Positions 37,830-48,515 of a DNA stretch of 64,000 bases are shown here, piece by piece. Location: the NCBI GenBank assembly GCA_030268105.1, contig BSDZ01000078.1:4496001-4560000 (forward strand). The letters run 5' to 3'. Below the pieces are notes generated by a model. That model made no database searches. It saw nothing but the letters and a program-made list of their open reading frames with translations, and was not told where the DNA came from. Origin of the DNA: Volvox africanus (lineage: Eukaryota > Chlorophyta > Chlorophyceae > Chlamydomonadales > Volvocaceae). Position 1 is the stretch's first letter. Each line of letters opens with the position of its first letter. The position numbers and the translations under genes were made by a program.

Positions 37830-39308
37830 AAAACGAATGTCCATTGGTCAGGTCAGGTACGAAGCAAAGACAGAGTCTCAAAGTGTTTGTTCGGTGTCTG
37901 GATGTGTGCAGCCAATAATGGGGGCTTGGGGTGGAGAAAGGTGGCGGTAGAGGAGCTAGCCGCTTTTGCACAGCGGTTTCAGAGCGACTGCAGGATGCTA
38001 CGAAAACGCCATTCTCTGGCGGTACCGCAATTATGGTTGTTCATAAGGCAGAGATGAGTATTTTGGTAGTCAACAAATAGATTGGGCAAAGAACTTGCGG
38101 AGAAGCGGGGGATAAAGTGGGGGGTAAGCCGAGGTGAGAGGGGGGTGCAAGGGCTGGGGGACCAACCATCCGTCAACTGCCAAGAGCAGGTGGAAGTGGG
38201 GTGGGGACGGGGTTCCGGCAAGACTTGGTGGAGTCATGCTGGTGGAGCAAGTGGAAGAATGTGGAGCAAGTGGTTGGCTGGGCAGGATGGCCCCGCAGCC
38301 CCTCGAGTCAATAGCAGTCCCTCGTTCGCGGAATGATATTAACTTTAGACTATCCGGTATCAGTTTATCCGGGAAGGGGTGTCCTACACAACCCCACCAA
38401 GAGAACTCCCATCTTACATCTCCCATCTAATTTGCACGTGTATTTTTAGATGGGAGAAAAACGCAAAAATAACTTGCTTCCGGCTTTCCTGACCATACTG
38501 GTTTTGGCTGGGATGGTCCGAGCGTGCCTGTCCGTGGTGCGGGCTCAGTTCCCTTGCAAATTGTATGATGGTCGTCGCTAAGTGTCAGAGATGCCTAGAT
38601 GTCATCAGATGTGTGAGCAACTCCCGGTGCACACAGAGGCCCAGTGCAACCTCATCAGCGAATGGCCGTCTATGAAGCGGCCGAGCACGCATCGTGAATA
38701 AAATGTGTCTGGTGTGGGAATGTTAGACGGATTTAAATTTGCAAAAGTATCACTGTTGGCTTAGTGACGTTGTGGTTTGGATGTGAATGTGAATTCATGT
38801 GCCCTGCTGTCGCCATCCTATAGAATGATGGCGGAATGATAAAGTGTTGCAAACAGCTTTCCTAGACGCGGCCGGTCTTCTCTATGTGGGCCCCGTGGAC
38901 TCCTTGAGGTTGGGACGGAATGGGTGGGATCTGGATTGGGATCGGGTTCGGTGGGATCTGGGACAGACATATCATTGCTGATACAGGGACCGTCGACCCC
39001 GAATGGTCGATTGCGACCGGCTTGATGACCGACGTATGCAGAGATGAGTCAAAGTACCATTTCTAGATGCTTCCTGCTTCATTCAGGCCAACGCCAAGTT
39101 GCACATAAACAACTGGTTCGGAGTAACCAGCGTGTGCGCTGCGTTTGTAGCTTCATGGATTCTTGGCTTAGGCATTTTCAATTATTGATGTTTCCCTAGA
39201 TCATAAGACGAGGTCAGGAAGTGGTGAGTTGTAATTGCCGGGGGGCAGGCACTCACAAAGGACCATACGCCGTGTTGTGGGCTCCACGGTTGGTGGCTGG
39301 AGCGCAGA

Positions 39309-39352
39309 ATGTATGTATGTATGTATGTATGTATGTATGTATGTATGTATGA
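39309..39352 (+). repeat. (ATGT)11 microsatellite
   Basis: Uninterrupted tetranucleotide repeat in the intergenic region downstream of the cyclase gene. Confidence 0.95.
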
Positions 39353-42181
39353 TGGTTCTTTGCCAGTTGCCAGTCATATTATCTGTGATCGGTTCCGTTA
39401 TGACATGTGATTCGATATGGAGGTTATGATTGAGCCATGAAGTGATGTGAAGTGGACACAGCAGAATAAGGAGATTAGGAGCAAGTCCATGTCCGTTTCG
39501 GAGCTACTTAGGGCGTGTATGTACGGCATTTCTGCATGTAGGGCATTGCCAACGCAAGAAGTTGATAACGGCATGGGAACAGTCTTGGCACTCACTGGCG
39601 TTGCATGTCGGTCGACAGTACAGCCGTACTGCTGCCAACCAACATAAGCCAACAAGACAGAGTTGTCACATTAAGTGAAGGGTGTAGAATCATACTTCAG
39701 AAAATGTCGCATTATCGACGCACCGCACCCAGCATCATCATGGATGGCGCTTGTCCTTCTGTCTCACGACGACGACAACGACGACTTATAAGGGTCTGTG
39801 CAACGCAGTACATGCCAGCACGCCCTTGTTTGCTGACTTCCAATCTTTACAATCAGGGTGGCGATCTTTGGGTAGGGCAAGTCTCGCATTTTATTATATG
39901 ATGGTTTGGCTGGGGCCTTGGCCCCCTTGAATTCGCTTTTTAATCAGTACCTATGCTTGACTCGTGGTATGAGGTGGAAGATTTCCGGTGTGGATTCCGG
40001 CGGTGGAAGCCTGTGGGGAGAGCCTTTGTTTTGCAGCAGCCATCGTCCGCTTGTTGGACACGGAAATACTTGCAGCTGGCAGCCTGCTGGCTCAACGCCC
40101 TGGTGCTTCTGAGGGTGTCGGAGCTGAGGGTGCACCATACCGGGGAGTGCCTCATCTGGAGAACTGACTTGTGAACTGATTTAGGGAGGCGCCTCGCTTG
40201 GCGTTTGCACCTGGCCCGGGCCTTTTGTCTTGGAAATGCAGGACGTTGCAGACGAGACAGAGAGGAGAGGAGGGGTTCATGAATAAAAGAATGTATATCT
40301 TTGCCCCTTAGGGTTTTAGGATTTTAGGCAGCATGCACTAGATTTTCGCATCGCATGCCTCATTTATATTATACGTATGCGGTTTTCCGGCAAACGCGTC
40401 AGAGCCAGCAGGCTTGACAATCCTTTTCTGGCTGCCTTGCCTTCCCACAGCAGACACCCTAAACAGCGCCATCGATGTATTTGCATTTATTTGCTCGTAA
40501 GCGAGGGGGATGACATCGTATGTGCGTTTGGTGGGCACCTTGAGTGCGACATGCACGCTGCCGGAGAGGGTGAGGGCGAGGGCGAGAGGGAGAGAGAGAG
40601 GGAGGGAGAGAGATCACGCAGGAGGTTATTGCCCCCTACGATCCGAGGCAATACAGCACTATTGTCCAATGATCCATATGGTGGTGCAACGGGCTCTGAA
40701 GCGCCTCGCTAGTGTCGGAGGTACGTGGATCTATTACGCAGCATTTCGGGGGAACAACGTCTGTGGCACCATGTGCTATCTCTTGAGCAGGGAATTGCAT
40801 GAGCATGGAAACGCAGCTGGACTTCCCATGCAGCTTCCATGAAACATTACGTCTTATACGCACCTGATGCACAGTCCTATGGCGAGGTGGGCATCCATCT
40901 CTCTGTGCATCTTCACGTCACTTAGCAGGTTTTCCTGTCACCATTATATTTCATTATTATATTTTTGAACACATTCTATCAGGGCCCTCCCTTCTGGGGT
41001 TCTGGGAGGTCTGTTCCAATCATTTATTCGTTTTTAGGAGTCTGATTTTGGTGACAGGTCAAGCAACAAAAAATATTTTCCGTTACGCTGGTTACAAACG
41101 TATAATGGCGAAAAAGGCCAGGGGGCCTTTTGCGGCCCCTTGAAAACCCCTAAATAATACCGTGCCTCATGTCTTAGAAGGTTCACTTCGTAACACAGGG
41201 TGCAGTAGCGCATGATGCCGGGGGGCGAGTTCCCCCTTTACAATCCCCCCCACCCTGCTGTGAACCTTATCGGCCGCCTCTGGCACCCTGTAGGGCAGCT
41301 TGCGCCTATAGCACCCAACAGATGGGGTTCATTTGTTTTCCTGACACTGCTGTCCACTTTTCTTCATTTAGGGCGGCGGGTCATAACTCTGCCTGACGCA
41401 GCGCCAGCCCGGATGTCCGCTATAAGGCGAACGGGATTCATGGGCATCCTATCGTGTTCACATCAACCTATGTATGATAATCAGGGTTTAATGCATAGAC
41501 CTTGTGCCAGGTTCCTACCAATTCGCATCACTGTAACACAGTGTGATGCCAGGGTTCAAGTTCCCTCCTTAGATAATGAGGCTGGAGAACCCGACTGACC
41601 TGGTGGAACGCTTGTAATTGACTATGAATTAGCTTTGTTTTATGTCTTGTTTTATGTCTTTGGAAGAGCAACAGCTTTAAGGGGCTTCATATCATCAGTC
41701 GCACACGTACATTCATAAATTTTCCAGGCAGAACTGCCTCTTTTGTGTAGCATCCTGGGGTACCTTCGAGTCGTGTCCAGGATGGACCGTGTATGGTCAT
41801 CTTGCAATTGGGCCTTTGCTTATCAGGCAGATATGTACGACATAGAGATACAACATTTTGTGAAATCTACCGGGCCTTTGGGCCCGGTGTCCCAGCAGTG
41901 GGAGGGGGCCCTTGAACCAGGGCTAATATCTTAAATCCCCTTATTACAATTGCTATATATATGTAAGATTTTGAAATTATTGGTCATCTTGGACCATTAT
42001 TTACCCGTACACATCCCGGGATCATCACCTTGTACCATCCATCACAAGTAACCTTCCCAAGTCCCAACCAATTTTCCTGATTACTGCTTCTGAAGTTAAA
42101 AAAAATATTTTTTGTTTATGAAAAAGTAACTGGTTACCGATAAAATGGATTACAGGCTGCAGTTATATTGATATGTGTGTA

Positions 42182-42471
42182 GGATAGGGGGGTACATCAC
42201 CCGTGGCCACTAACCTAGCAGTCCCTACCTTCCCCGGTGTTTCGGGGCACCCTCATCCAGTCTCCCATGCCGACTTCTCCGAAATCAGTGGTTTTCCCAG
42301 GTTCAGCACCCACCACCAGCATCCAGCGGAATCTGCCGAATCAACTAAGGCGTCAACTCCGCTACTGGTCAGCTCGCAGGTCACTTTAATTGGGGTCGTC
42401 ACCGTCCATCGACATGGGGGCACCCTGCCCTTAACATTAGGGTCTTTGGCCCGCTCTCGGTCGGGGTAGAA
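42182..42471 (+). repeat. Dispersed repeat family A, copy 2
   Basis: Same start as copy 1 (GGATAGGGGGGTACATCACC), preceded by a short TATGTGTGT. It continues through the full body to GTCGGGGTAGAA, then runs into ATATATATTGATAT. It lacks the last 75 or so bases present in copies 3 and 4. Confidence 0.9.
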
Positions 42472-42965
42472 TATATATTGATATATTGATGTTGATGTTG
42501 ATGTCGATCCGTCGAAATCTAGATTAGGCAGCCGTCGAATGTGTCACAGCCGCTTAATGCACTGCACTGGTACCCACAAGGGCTTCCAGCCTAGCCCTAT
42601 AGGACTGTGTCCGTTATTATCACGAAGCCCCTAGGACTCGGGTTTTGTGTGCTGTACTCAAAACCCAGAAGCAGTTACACGATGCCATCTTACCCACGTG
42701 CAAGAGAGGGCAATCCTATCATCGATTGAACAACGGGGACGAGAGATCGATGAGGGAGCCGAAAACTGCGCCGCCATCCGATTGACGTCACACACACGGC
42801 GTGTGACACCGCCTCATTTCGTCCCCCCCTTCTGACCTTCCACGGGCCGTGTGCACCGGTTCCCTCCCGCACCAGGAGAAGTGCGCAAGCTCATAACACA
42901 CATACAATGGCGGCACGTAATCTGTAAAATCCCCAATGTTTGCCGACGGCGTTTCACTCGCGAAC

Positions 42966-43128
42966 AAGTTACAAGCTCGCCGAAGTTCCCACCATACCAT
43001 ATGAACTTCTGAAATTCTGTTGCCCTGAATGGCCCAGTCTGGTGTACCTCAGACAGGTTACTACCCAACAAAGAACCATAGATAACCGTTCCTTCAGCGA
43101 AGTACCTGTTGCTCCACTCCTACCCTCT
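42966..43128 (+). repeat. Dispersed repeat family B, copy 1
   Basis: Matches 44823-45002 with about 10 percent differences, from TACCATATGAACTTC through TTGCTCCACTCCTACC. Both copies are in the same orientation and lie on either side of the PsbP-domain gene. The minus strand of both keeps a short shared open frame (S-N-L-S-E-V-H-Q-T-G-P-F-R-A). Confidence 0.85.
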
Positions 43129-43319
43129 CCTTCACCCCCTTCTCTCCCTCTCTTTAGCATAAAACTCAGGTCCATCTTCGCTTCATCTTCTCCGTTGGCT
43201 CGCAACCAATCCCGTACTCCGGACCAACTCCACACCTACCAGCCCCCTTCACTCGTCGAGTAGTTAGCTGCTTATGCTTCCACCTCCACCTCCACCTCCA
43301 CCTCCTCATGATTCTTCCT

Positions 43320-44688
43320 TCAGACCTCCACTTCTTTGCACCGGAACGACTCCATAATGGTTGCCAGGGTGGTCTTATCCCGGTCATAGTCGGAGGAGGC
43401 GGTCTGCAGTCGCAACGTGTAGAGCCGGTTGTTGGCCACTCCCAGGACGGTGCTCAGAGTGCGGTCCCACTCCAGCGAGTAGTCCTAGGGATAAAGGCGG
43501 GGTGGAGGGTGGAAAAATGGAGGCAGGTGAGCGGGAAAAGGGAATGGATGCCAGTGTAAATGGATAGGCATATCATCGGTTACCATGATATAGATTCAGA
43601 ATACATGAATTGGTGTTTTCGGAAGGCGGCGACGAAACAGTGAATCTGGTCACAAGAACCCAAGACCTGACAGACGCCACGAAGCTGAAGAAAGGGCAGC
43701 AACTGAGAACTTGCAGGCGGCTGAAGGAAAGAAAAAGGTAGGTTGGGTAGATGCGAGACTATGCGAGTGTGAAGCCTTGTTATGTAACAACATTTCCTGA
43801 ACTTCCCGGCAGGGGAGAAAGCTATCGTGTGGCTTGGTTGACCGTATACGTGTGTGTTTGCATGTGTTCGTGCCATGCCGCCCTCGAACACATGGCACGA
43901 ACAAATGCATTCCTCCCTCGCCTCGACCCTGCTCTCCCTTCCTGTTTCCCTTCCCCTCCTCCCCCTTCCCCCCCCTTCTCCGTTCTCTCCCACATAAACA
44001 CAAGGAACACCCCGATGCTTCTAAACCCTGCGCTTTATCTTACTCGAAGGACCTCCGTGCGAGTTGCTGCATAAGCGTTCCGGCTGCCATAGGACGTCAT
44101 GCGGATGGCGATATCGTAGTAGGTTTGACCATCGATTGCCACTCGGCTTGACGCCGAAACGATCTCCCCATATCGCGAAATCCCCAGACGGGTTGACATA
44201 AATTCCTTGGTCAAATATTGGTCCAGAAGACGTTTCGCTGCGTCCTCTGGCGAACCCAAATCGGTCACCGACTTAAACCGCGATGATGACGGTGAGGTGA
44301 TGTCCACAAAAAGGTTTTCCTCCACACTTCGCGGGTTTCGAAGGAAAATGTCGTTTCCCGATGATGTCACAGCAATCCAATTTTCTGGGCAGATGAAACT
44401 GTATCCATCCAACTTATCGACGAGGGCACGGTAGCCAGGAGGCGGTGCGGTGAAGGCAAGCGCTGGCAATACCCCGTGTCCAAGTTGAGAAACTGATATT
44501 GGAATGCTTAAGAGCGACAATAAAGCATCACGGCGAGTTGTTTCCTGACGCGACGATGCCTCCTGCGGATGATGACGAACGCTGGCCCGCACGACAGCAA
44601 CGAACGGTCTTGATCTGCGGCAGATCTTATTTGAAGAGCCATTCTGGTGACACCCGTTATGGATCCTAATTTGTTTTGCAGCGCTCAT
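43320..44688 (-). CDS. PsbP-domain thylakoid-lumen protein
   Basis: Model complement(43320..43484, 44044..44688), 268-269 aa, one 559-base phase-0 intron (CTTCGA|GTAAGA ... CCTAG|GAC). The start is the ATG at 44688; an earlier TTG in frame is not used. The first 90 or so residues form a two-part thylakoid-lumen signal: a basic, Ser-rich chloroplast transit peptide, then a twin-arginine stretch T-R-R-D-A-L-L-S-L-L and a hydrophobic core ending near A-L-A-F. The PsbP domain follows: G-Y-R-A-L-V-D-K-L-D-G-Y-S-F-I-C-P-E-N-W, then F-V-D-I-T-S-P and S-V-T-D-L-G-S-P-E, with R-L-Y-T-L-R-L-Q and I-M-E-S-F in exon 2. Length and layout match the PPD (PsbP domain protein) family of photosystem assembly or stability factors; which member cannot be told by eye. 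Confidence 0.88.
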
Positions 44689-45968
44689 GATAGAATGACG
44701 CGTAAGTGCCAAGTGATGACTGGAGACGTTCCGCCGCCTCTCGTCTGTGGAAGTTTTTATATAACGAAATGAAAAGGCGTATTATATACAAAGGTCAATC
44801 GCTTGGCCACGGGATGAAGGCTTGTTACAAGGGCACTGATGAGCGTACGACCTCCCCAAAGCCTCCCCCGTACCATATGAACTTCAATTCTATTGCCCTG
44901 AATGGCCCAGTCTGATGTACCTCGGACAGGTTACTACCCAACCAAAGAACCATAGATGACCGTTCCTCCAGCGAAGTACCTGTTGCTCCACTCCTACCTT
45001 TTCCCCCTCCCCTTCCCTTGCCAGTCTCGCCTTCTCGCCCCGATATGTCGTGACAGCGTCGCTTAGCTGGAGGTTTTCCCGTCACCCATAGTGTTATACG
45101 GGGCCCTGACCTGGTGTATTTTATTGTTGGTCCAGGGTCCTCCCTTGGCCTGGGCTCTCCCGTCCTCTCCCCAGCACCCTCCGGCCTGTTGGCGTTCCCA
45201 AATCGCTGGCACGGACCCGGGCTCTTTGCAGTTCTCAGAATTCATCACGGTAGATCACTATGATGTTTATTACATTATTGTAACCTCTTAGGAGGGCATG
45301 TCGCATGTCGCATGTCGCATGTCGCATACCCACACATGAAAGCAAGAAAGCAGGAATTAAATCGGAATGAAGCATTTGCCATCTGACCGGGGAGCTGAAT
45401 TAGGCGGCCCGTCTTCGAGCAGAAGGACATCAGCCACCACTCCCCACCACCATCACATCACAACCGCTGCTGTGGCCACCAGCCATGTGCCCATGTTTTC
45501 CCTACCCATCATGCCCCTCCCAAATCCGCAACCCCTGACCGGTCCCCGCCCGTACGACTGCTCCACTCCGGACTAACCCCAATACGTCCGAGTGCACAAC
45601 CCCCTCCTTCCCTCCCGCATTGCCCGGACTCCTCCATACTGTTTACCTCCATGTCGTAATCGATCTGGATTCTCCCTGGATCTCCTCCAAGACCGACATG
45701 TACCACGTCTTCACCGCAGGAAAGGGCACATAAAGACCCGACCACGACACCACTCACGGCTGCCCCCTCACTTTTTCGTACCTCCTGCCAAGGAAAAACC
45801 CGGCCCCGGCCCCGCATCCCTGCATTCCCACCGCCACCGATGGCCGACCCCTTGGTGGCACCGCCCTCCCATCTCCACCTCTCCTCCCCATCCTCAACTT
45901 CCTCCCCATCCTCCTCTTCCTCCTCTTCCTCCTCCTCACTCTCCCCATTCTCCTCCTCACCATCATCA
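44689..45968. other. Spacer between the PsbP-domain and acyl-CoA oxidase genes
   Basis: Both flanking genes read on the minus strand, so this holds the PsbP-gene promoter and the oxidase 3' untranslated region. It contains the second family-B repeat (44823-45002), three tandem CATGTCG-type units at 45299-45326 and C-rich, Pro-coding-looking sequence at 45590-45960 that I regard as non-coding. Confidence 0.5.
44823..45002 (+). repeat. Dispersed repeat family B, copy 2
   Basis: Direct repeat of 42966-43128, including the shared GTTACAAG near the left edge and TTGCTCCACTCCTACC at the right. Lies just upstream (in gene orientation) of the PsbP-domain gene's start codon. Confidence 0.85.
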
Positions 45969-46296
45969 TCACAGCCGGCTGCGCGCTGCCAGGACCGGCT
46001 TCAGCACATCGGGCCAGGCAGGCCCCTCCTGCGTCGCGTTTAGTGGCGACCCGCGGGCCATGTCCAGCAGGCCCCGGTACACGTCGCCATCGGCTCGGCC
46101 CAATGCCGAGTTGAGCAGGTAGTCGGGGAAGCCAAATGCGTCCACCAGTGCAACCGCATTGGGCCGCAAATCGGTCAGCAGCAGCCGGTGCCGCCGCCGC
46201 AGCGCCGCCGCCTGGGCAGCTGCGGGGTGTGTGGGTACCGGCGGGATGTCAGGGAAATACACGCACACGCATTGCGCTTCCCGGTAACTCCCGGTA

Positions 46297-46334
<38 letters not shown>

Positions 46335-48472
46335 TATATGGAGTAGTTATTTCAGGCTCAGGAAGTACGTGAGAGATATACTGCCAAGAGTGAGACAGGG
46401 TACGGCGCTCTGTTGCTGGACGAGCGAGTGCGGAGTGAGGGAGGGCCGAACGAACGACAAGCGGCCGAGTACCGGGTGGGTCTCAGTGCATGATTGCTAC
46501 ACAGTGCAGACGTACTAAAGTGCATCTCGCTCTCACTCATTACACGTCTCACACTGATTGATATGCGATATTTTTGCATCAAATATCCGGGTACTGAGGC
46601 GCCGTCATAAATATAAATATTAAGATAAAGATATACTCATACATACCCCTACCTACCTGCCTACCTGCCTGCATACATACCCATATGCACACATACATAC
46701 ATGCACACACGCGTGCGTGCGTGGGACTTTGGCAGAGGGCTCCAGAGTTACATTGTTTCCGGACGCTATCCCGCGGGGAGTGCGTAAACCGGCGCCTGGG
46801 ACATATCGAGGTGCGGACTGGCCGCTGCGCAACTGGCGACCGCATCTTCGGAAACCAAAACGAGTGCACTGCCGGTCCTGGCGGCGGCGGCGGCAGCGGT
46901 CCATATCCGGCCCTTACCCGGGCCTTATCCACATAGCCATGGGTTCTTCTGCCATTGATGGAGAGTAATCTTTCCTTTCGTGGGCCTTCTGCAAAGTTAC
47001 TGCACCCGTAGCCGGTCGGTTTAAAAAGCTAGGGACCATAAGCCCCTCCCGGGCCTCCCACCGTTCAGGTATCCGTCCTCCAGCAGCGCGGCCACCCCGC
47101 CGCTGCGCTCCAACTGATCCAGGGAGAACAGCGCCGCGAGTTGCCTCAGCACGGCGGCCGTGGCAGCCCCCACCGCCTTGCCCTGCTCGCATGTGACGCC
47201 CGGGACAGAGGCCGTAGCCGCCTCCAGCTGGTCGACCGACTGCACGAAGGTCTGGTGCAGGATGTAGGTACAGTGCGCCTTGGCAGCTCTAAGGGAAGGC
47301 AGAGGGGCGGTGTGTGTGTGTGTGTGCGTGTGTGTGTGTGTTGATACAACTGGCGCAGATTCTAAAATGAAAAAGCTTCTACCCACGCATACACATACAC
47401 ATACACACACGCACATGCGCGCATGCGGGGTTGTCTTCCTGCCAAGAAAGCAACATCATCGACACCTCGCTTGCTGGAGAGATGAAAGACACCGAACACC
47501 CCCATATCATGCATACAGACAGACAGACACAGGCACCTGATGGATTCAACCGTATTTTGGTTCCAGGCATGTCCCTCGAACACGAGCCCCTTGCCGCCCG
47601 TCGCCGCCGTCAGCGTCTCCGCTGCCGTCACCACGCCGCGGGCCGCTGTGTGGCGCAGCGCCGCCGCAATGACGTCAGCCCGCAGCCAGCACTCATCACA
47701 AGCCGCGCTGCAGCGGCTCTCGGGGGTCAGCTCCTCCGCCACCCCATTCAGGTAGGCGGCACTGCCTGTTGCCCGCTTGCCCAGCCTCACCCCAGCAAGC
47801 GCCTGCGGGTGGGGTCCGGTACGTGCTTGTGATGTTGTTGAGAGTGTGGGACGGGGGCGAGAGGCGATGGAGCTGAGGTCCGAAACTGCGTTTCCCGAAT
47901 CTGGAGCTGACGGGATCCGGTTACCATCCGGACGGGAAACTCATGACCCGGGGGTCTGTGCCCTTCGCGCCGTCTGTGCCCTTCACTCCCGTCCCCACGC
48001 CCCCTACTGTCAGCCGTACCTTGAGCATGTGCCGCGCGGTCTGCAGGCAAAGCACGTTGTTGTCGCCCTCCCAGGTTACGTTCTGTGGAGGGGAGGGGAG
48101 GGGAAATCTTTGTAGGGACGTACGGATTTCGCACAACAAGGCTGAGGACAAAGCGAAAGAAGCTGCTTGAGTACCCGCGACAGTGTGCAGGAGGAGGCGG
48201 GGGGAAGGAGGGGTGGGAGTTGAGCTACCTGCTGGTCATGAAGTCATGGCAGCAGGTAGCGGGTGATGAGGACACACGAGCGGGAGGGTACCAGACGATA
48301 CCCTTCCCCCTCCCCCTCTCGTATCCCGTACATGCCTGCACGTAGTTCTGGAAGAGTGAGGGCAGCCCGGACAGCTTGCTGTAACCATGACCTCCACATG
48401 TGCGGCGGCACTCCTCAATGCCATCTGCCGCGATCCACGTGCATAGCGCCTGCGTGAGCAAATGTGCGTGTA

Positions 48473-48515
<43 letters not shown>

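Larger units (their letters stand above)
37830..43319. other. Intergenic, no gene seen; several repeats
   Basis: Contains (ATGT)11 at 39309-39352, a GAG-rich stretch at 40567-40612, dispersed repeat copy 2 at 42182-42471 and one member of a direct-repeat pair at 42966-43128. Open frames are short and scattered, with no domain that I recognise. The 37829 TAG could alternatively be bypassed by a GTAGAA donor, in which case further cyclase exons would lie here, but I found none. Confidence 0.45.

Noticed and set aside
45592..46122. Proline/Ser-rich plus-strand protein
   Set aside because: Antisense to the last acyl-CoA oxidase exon and its 3' flank; composition comes from C-rich DNA.
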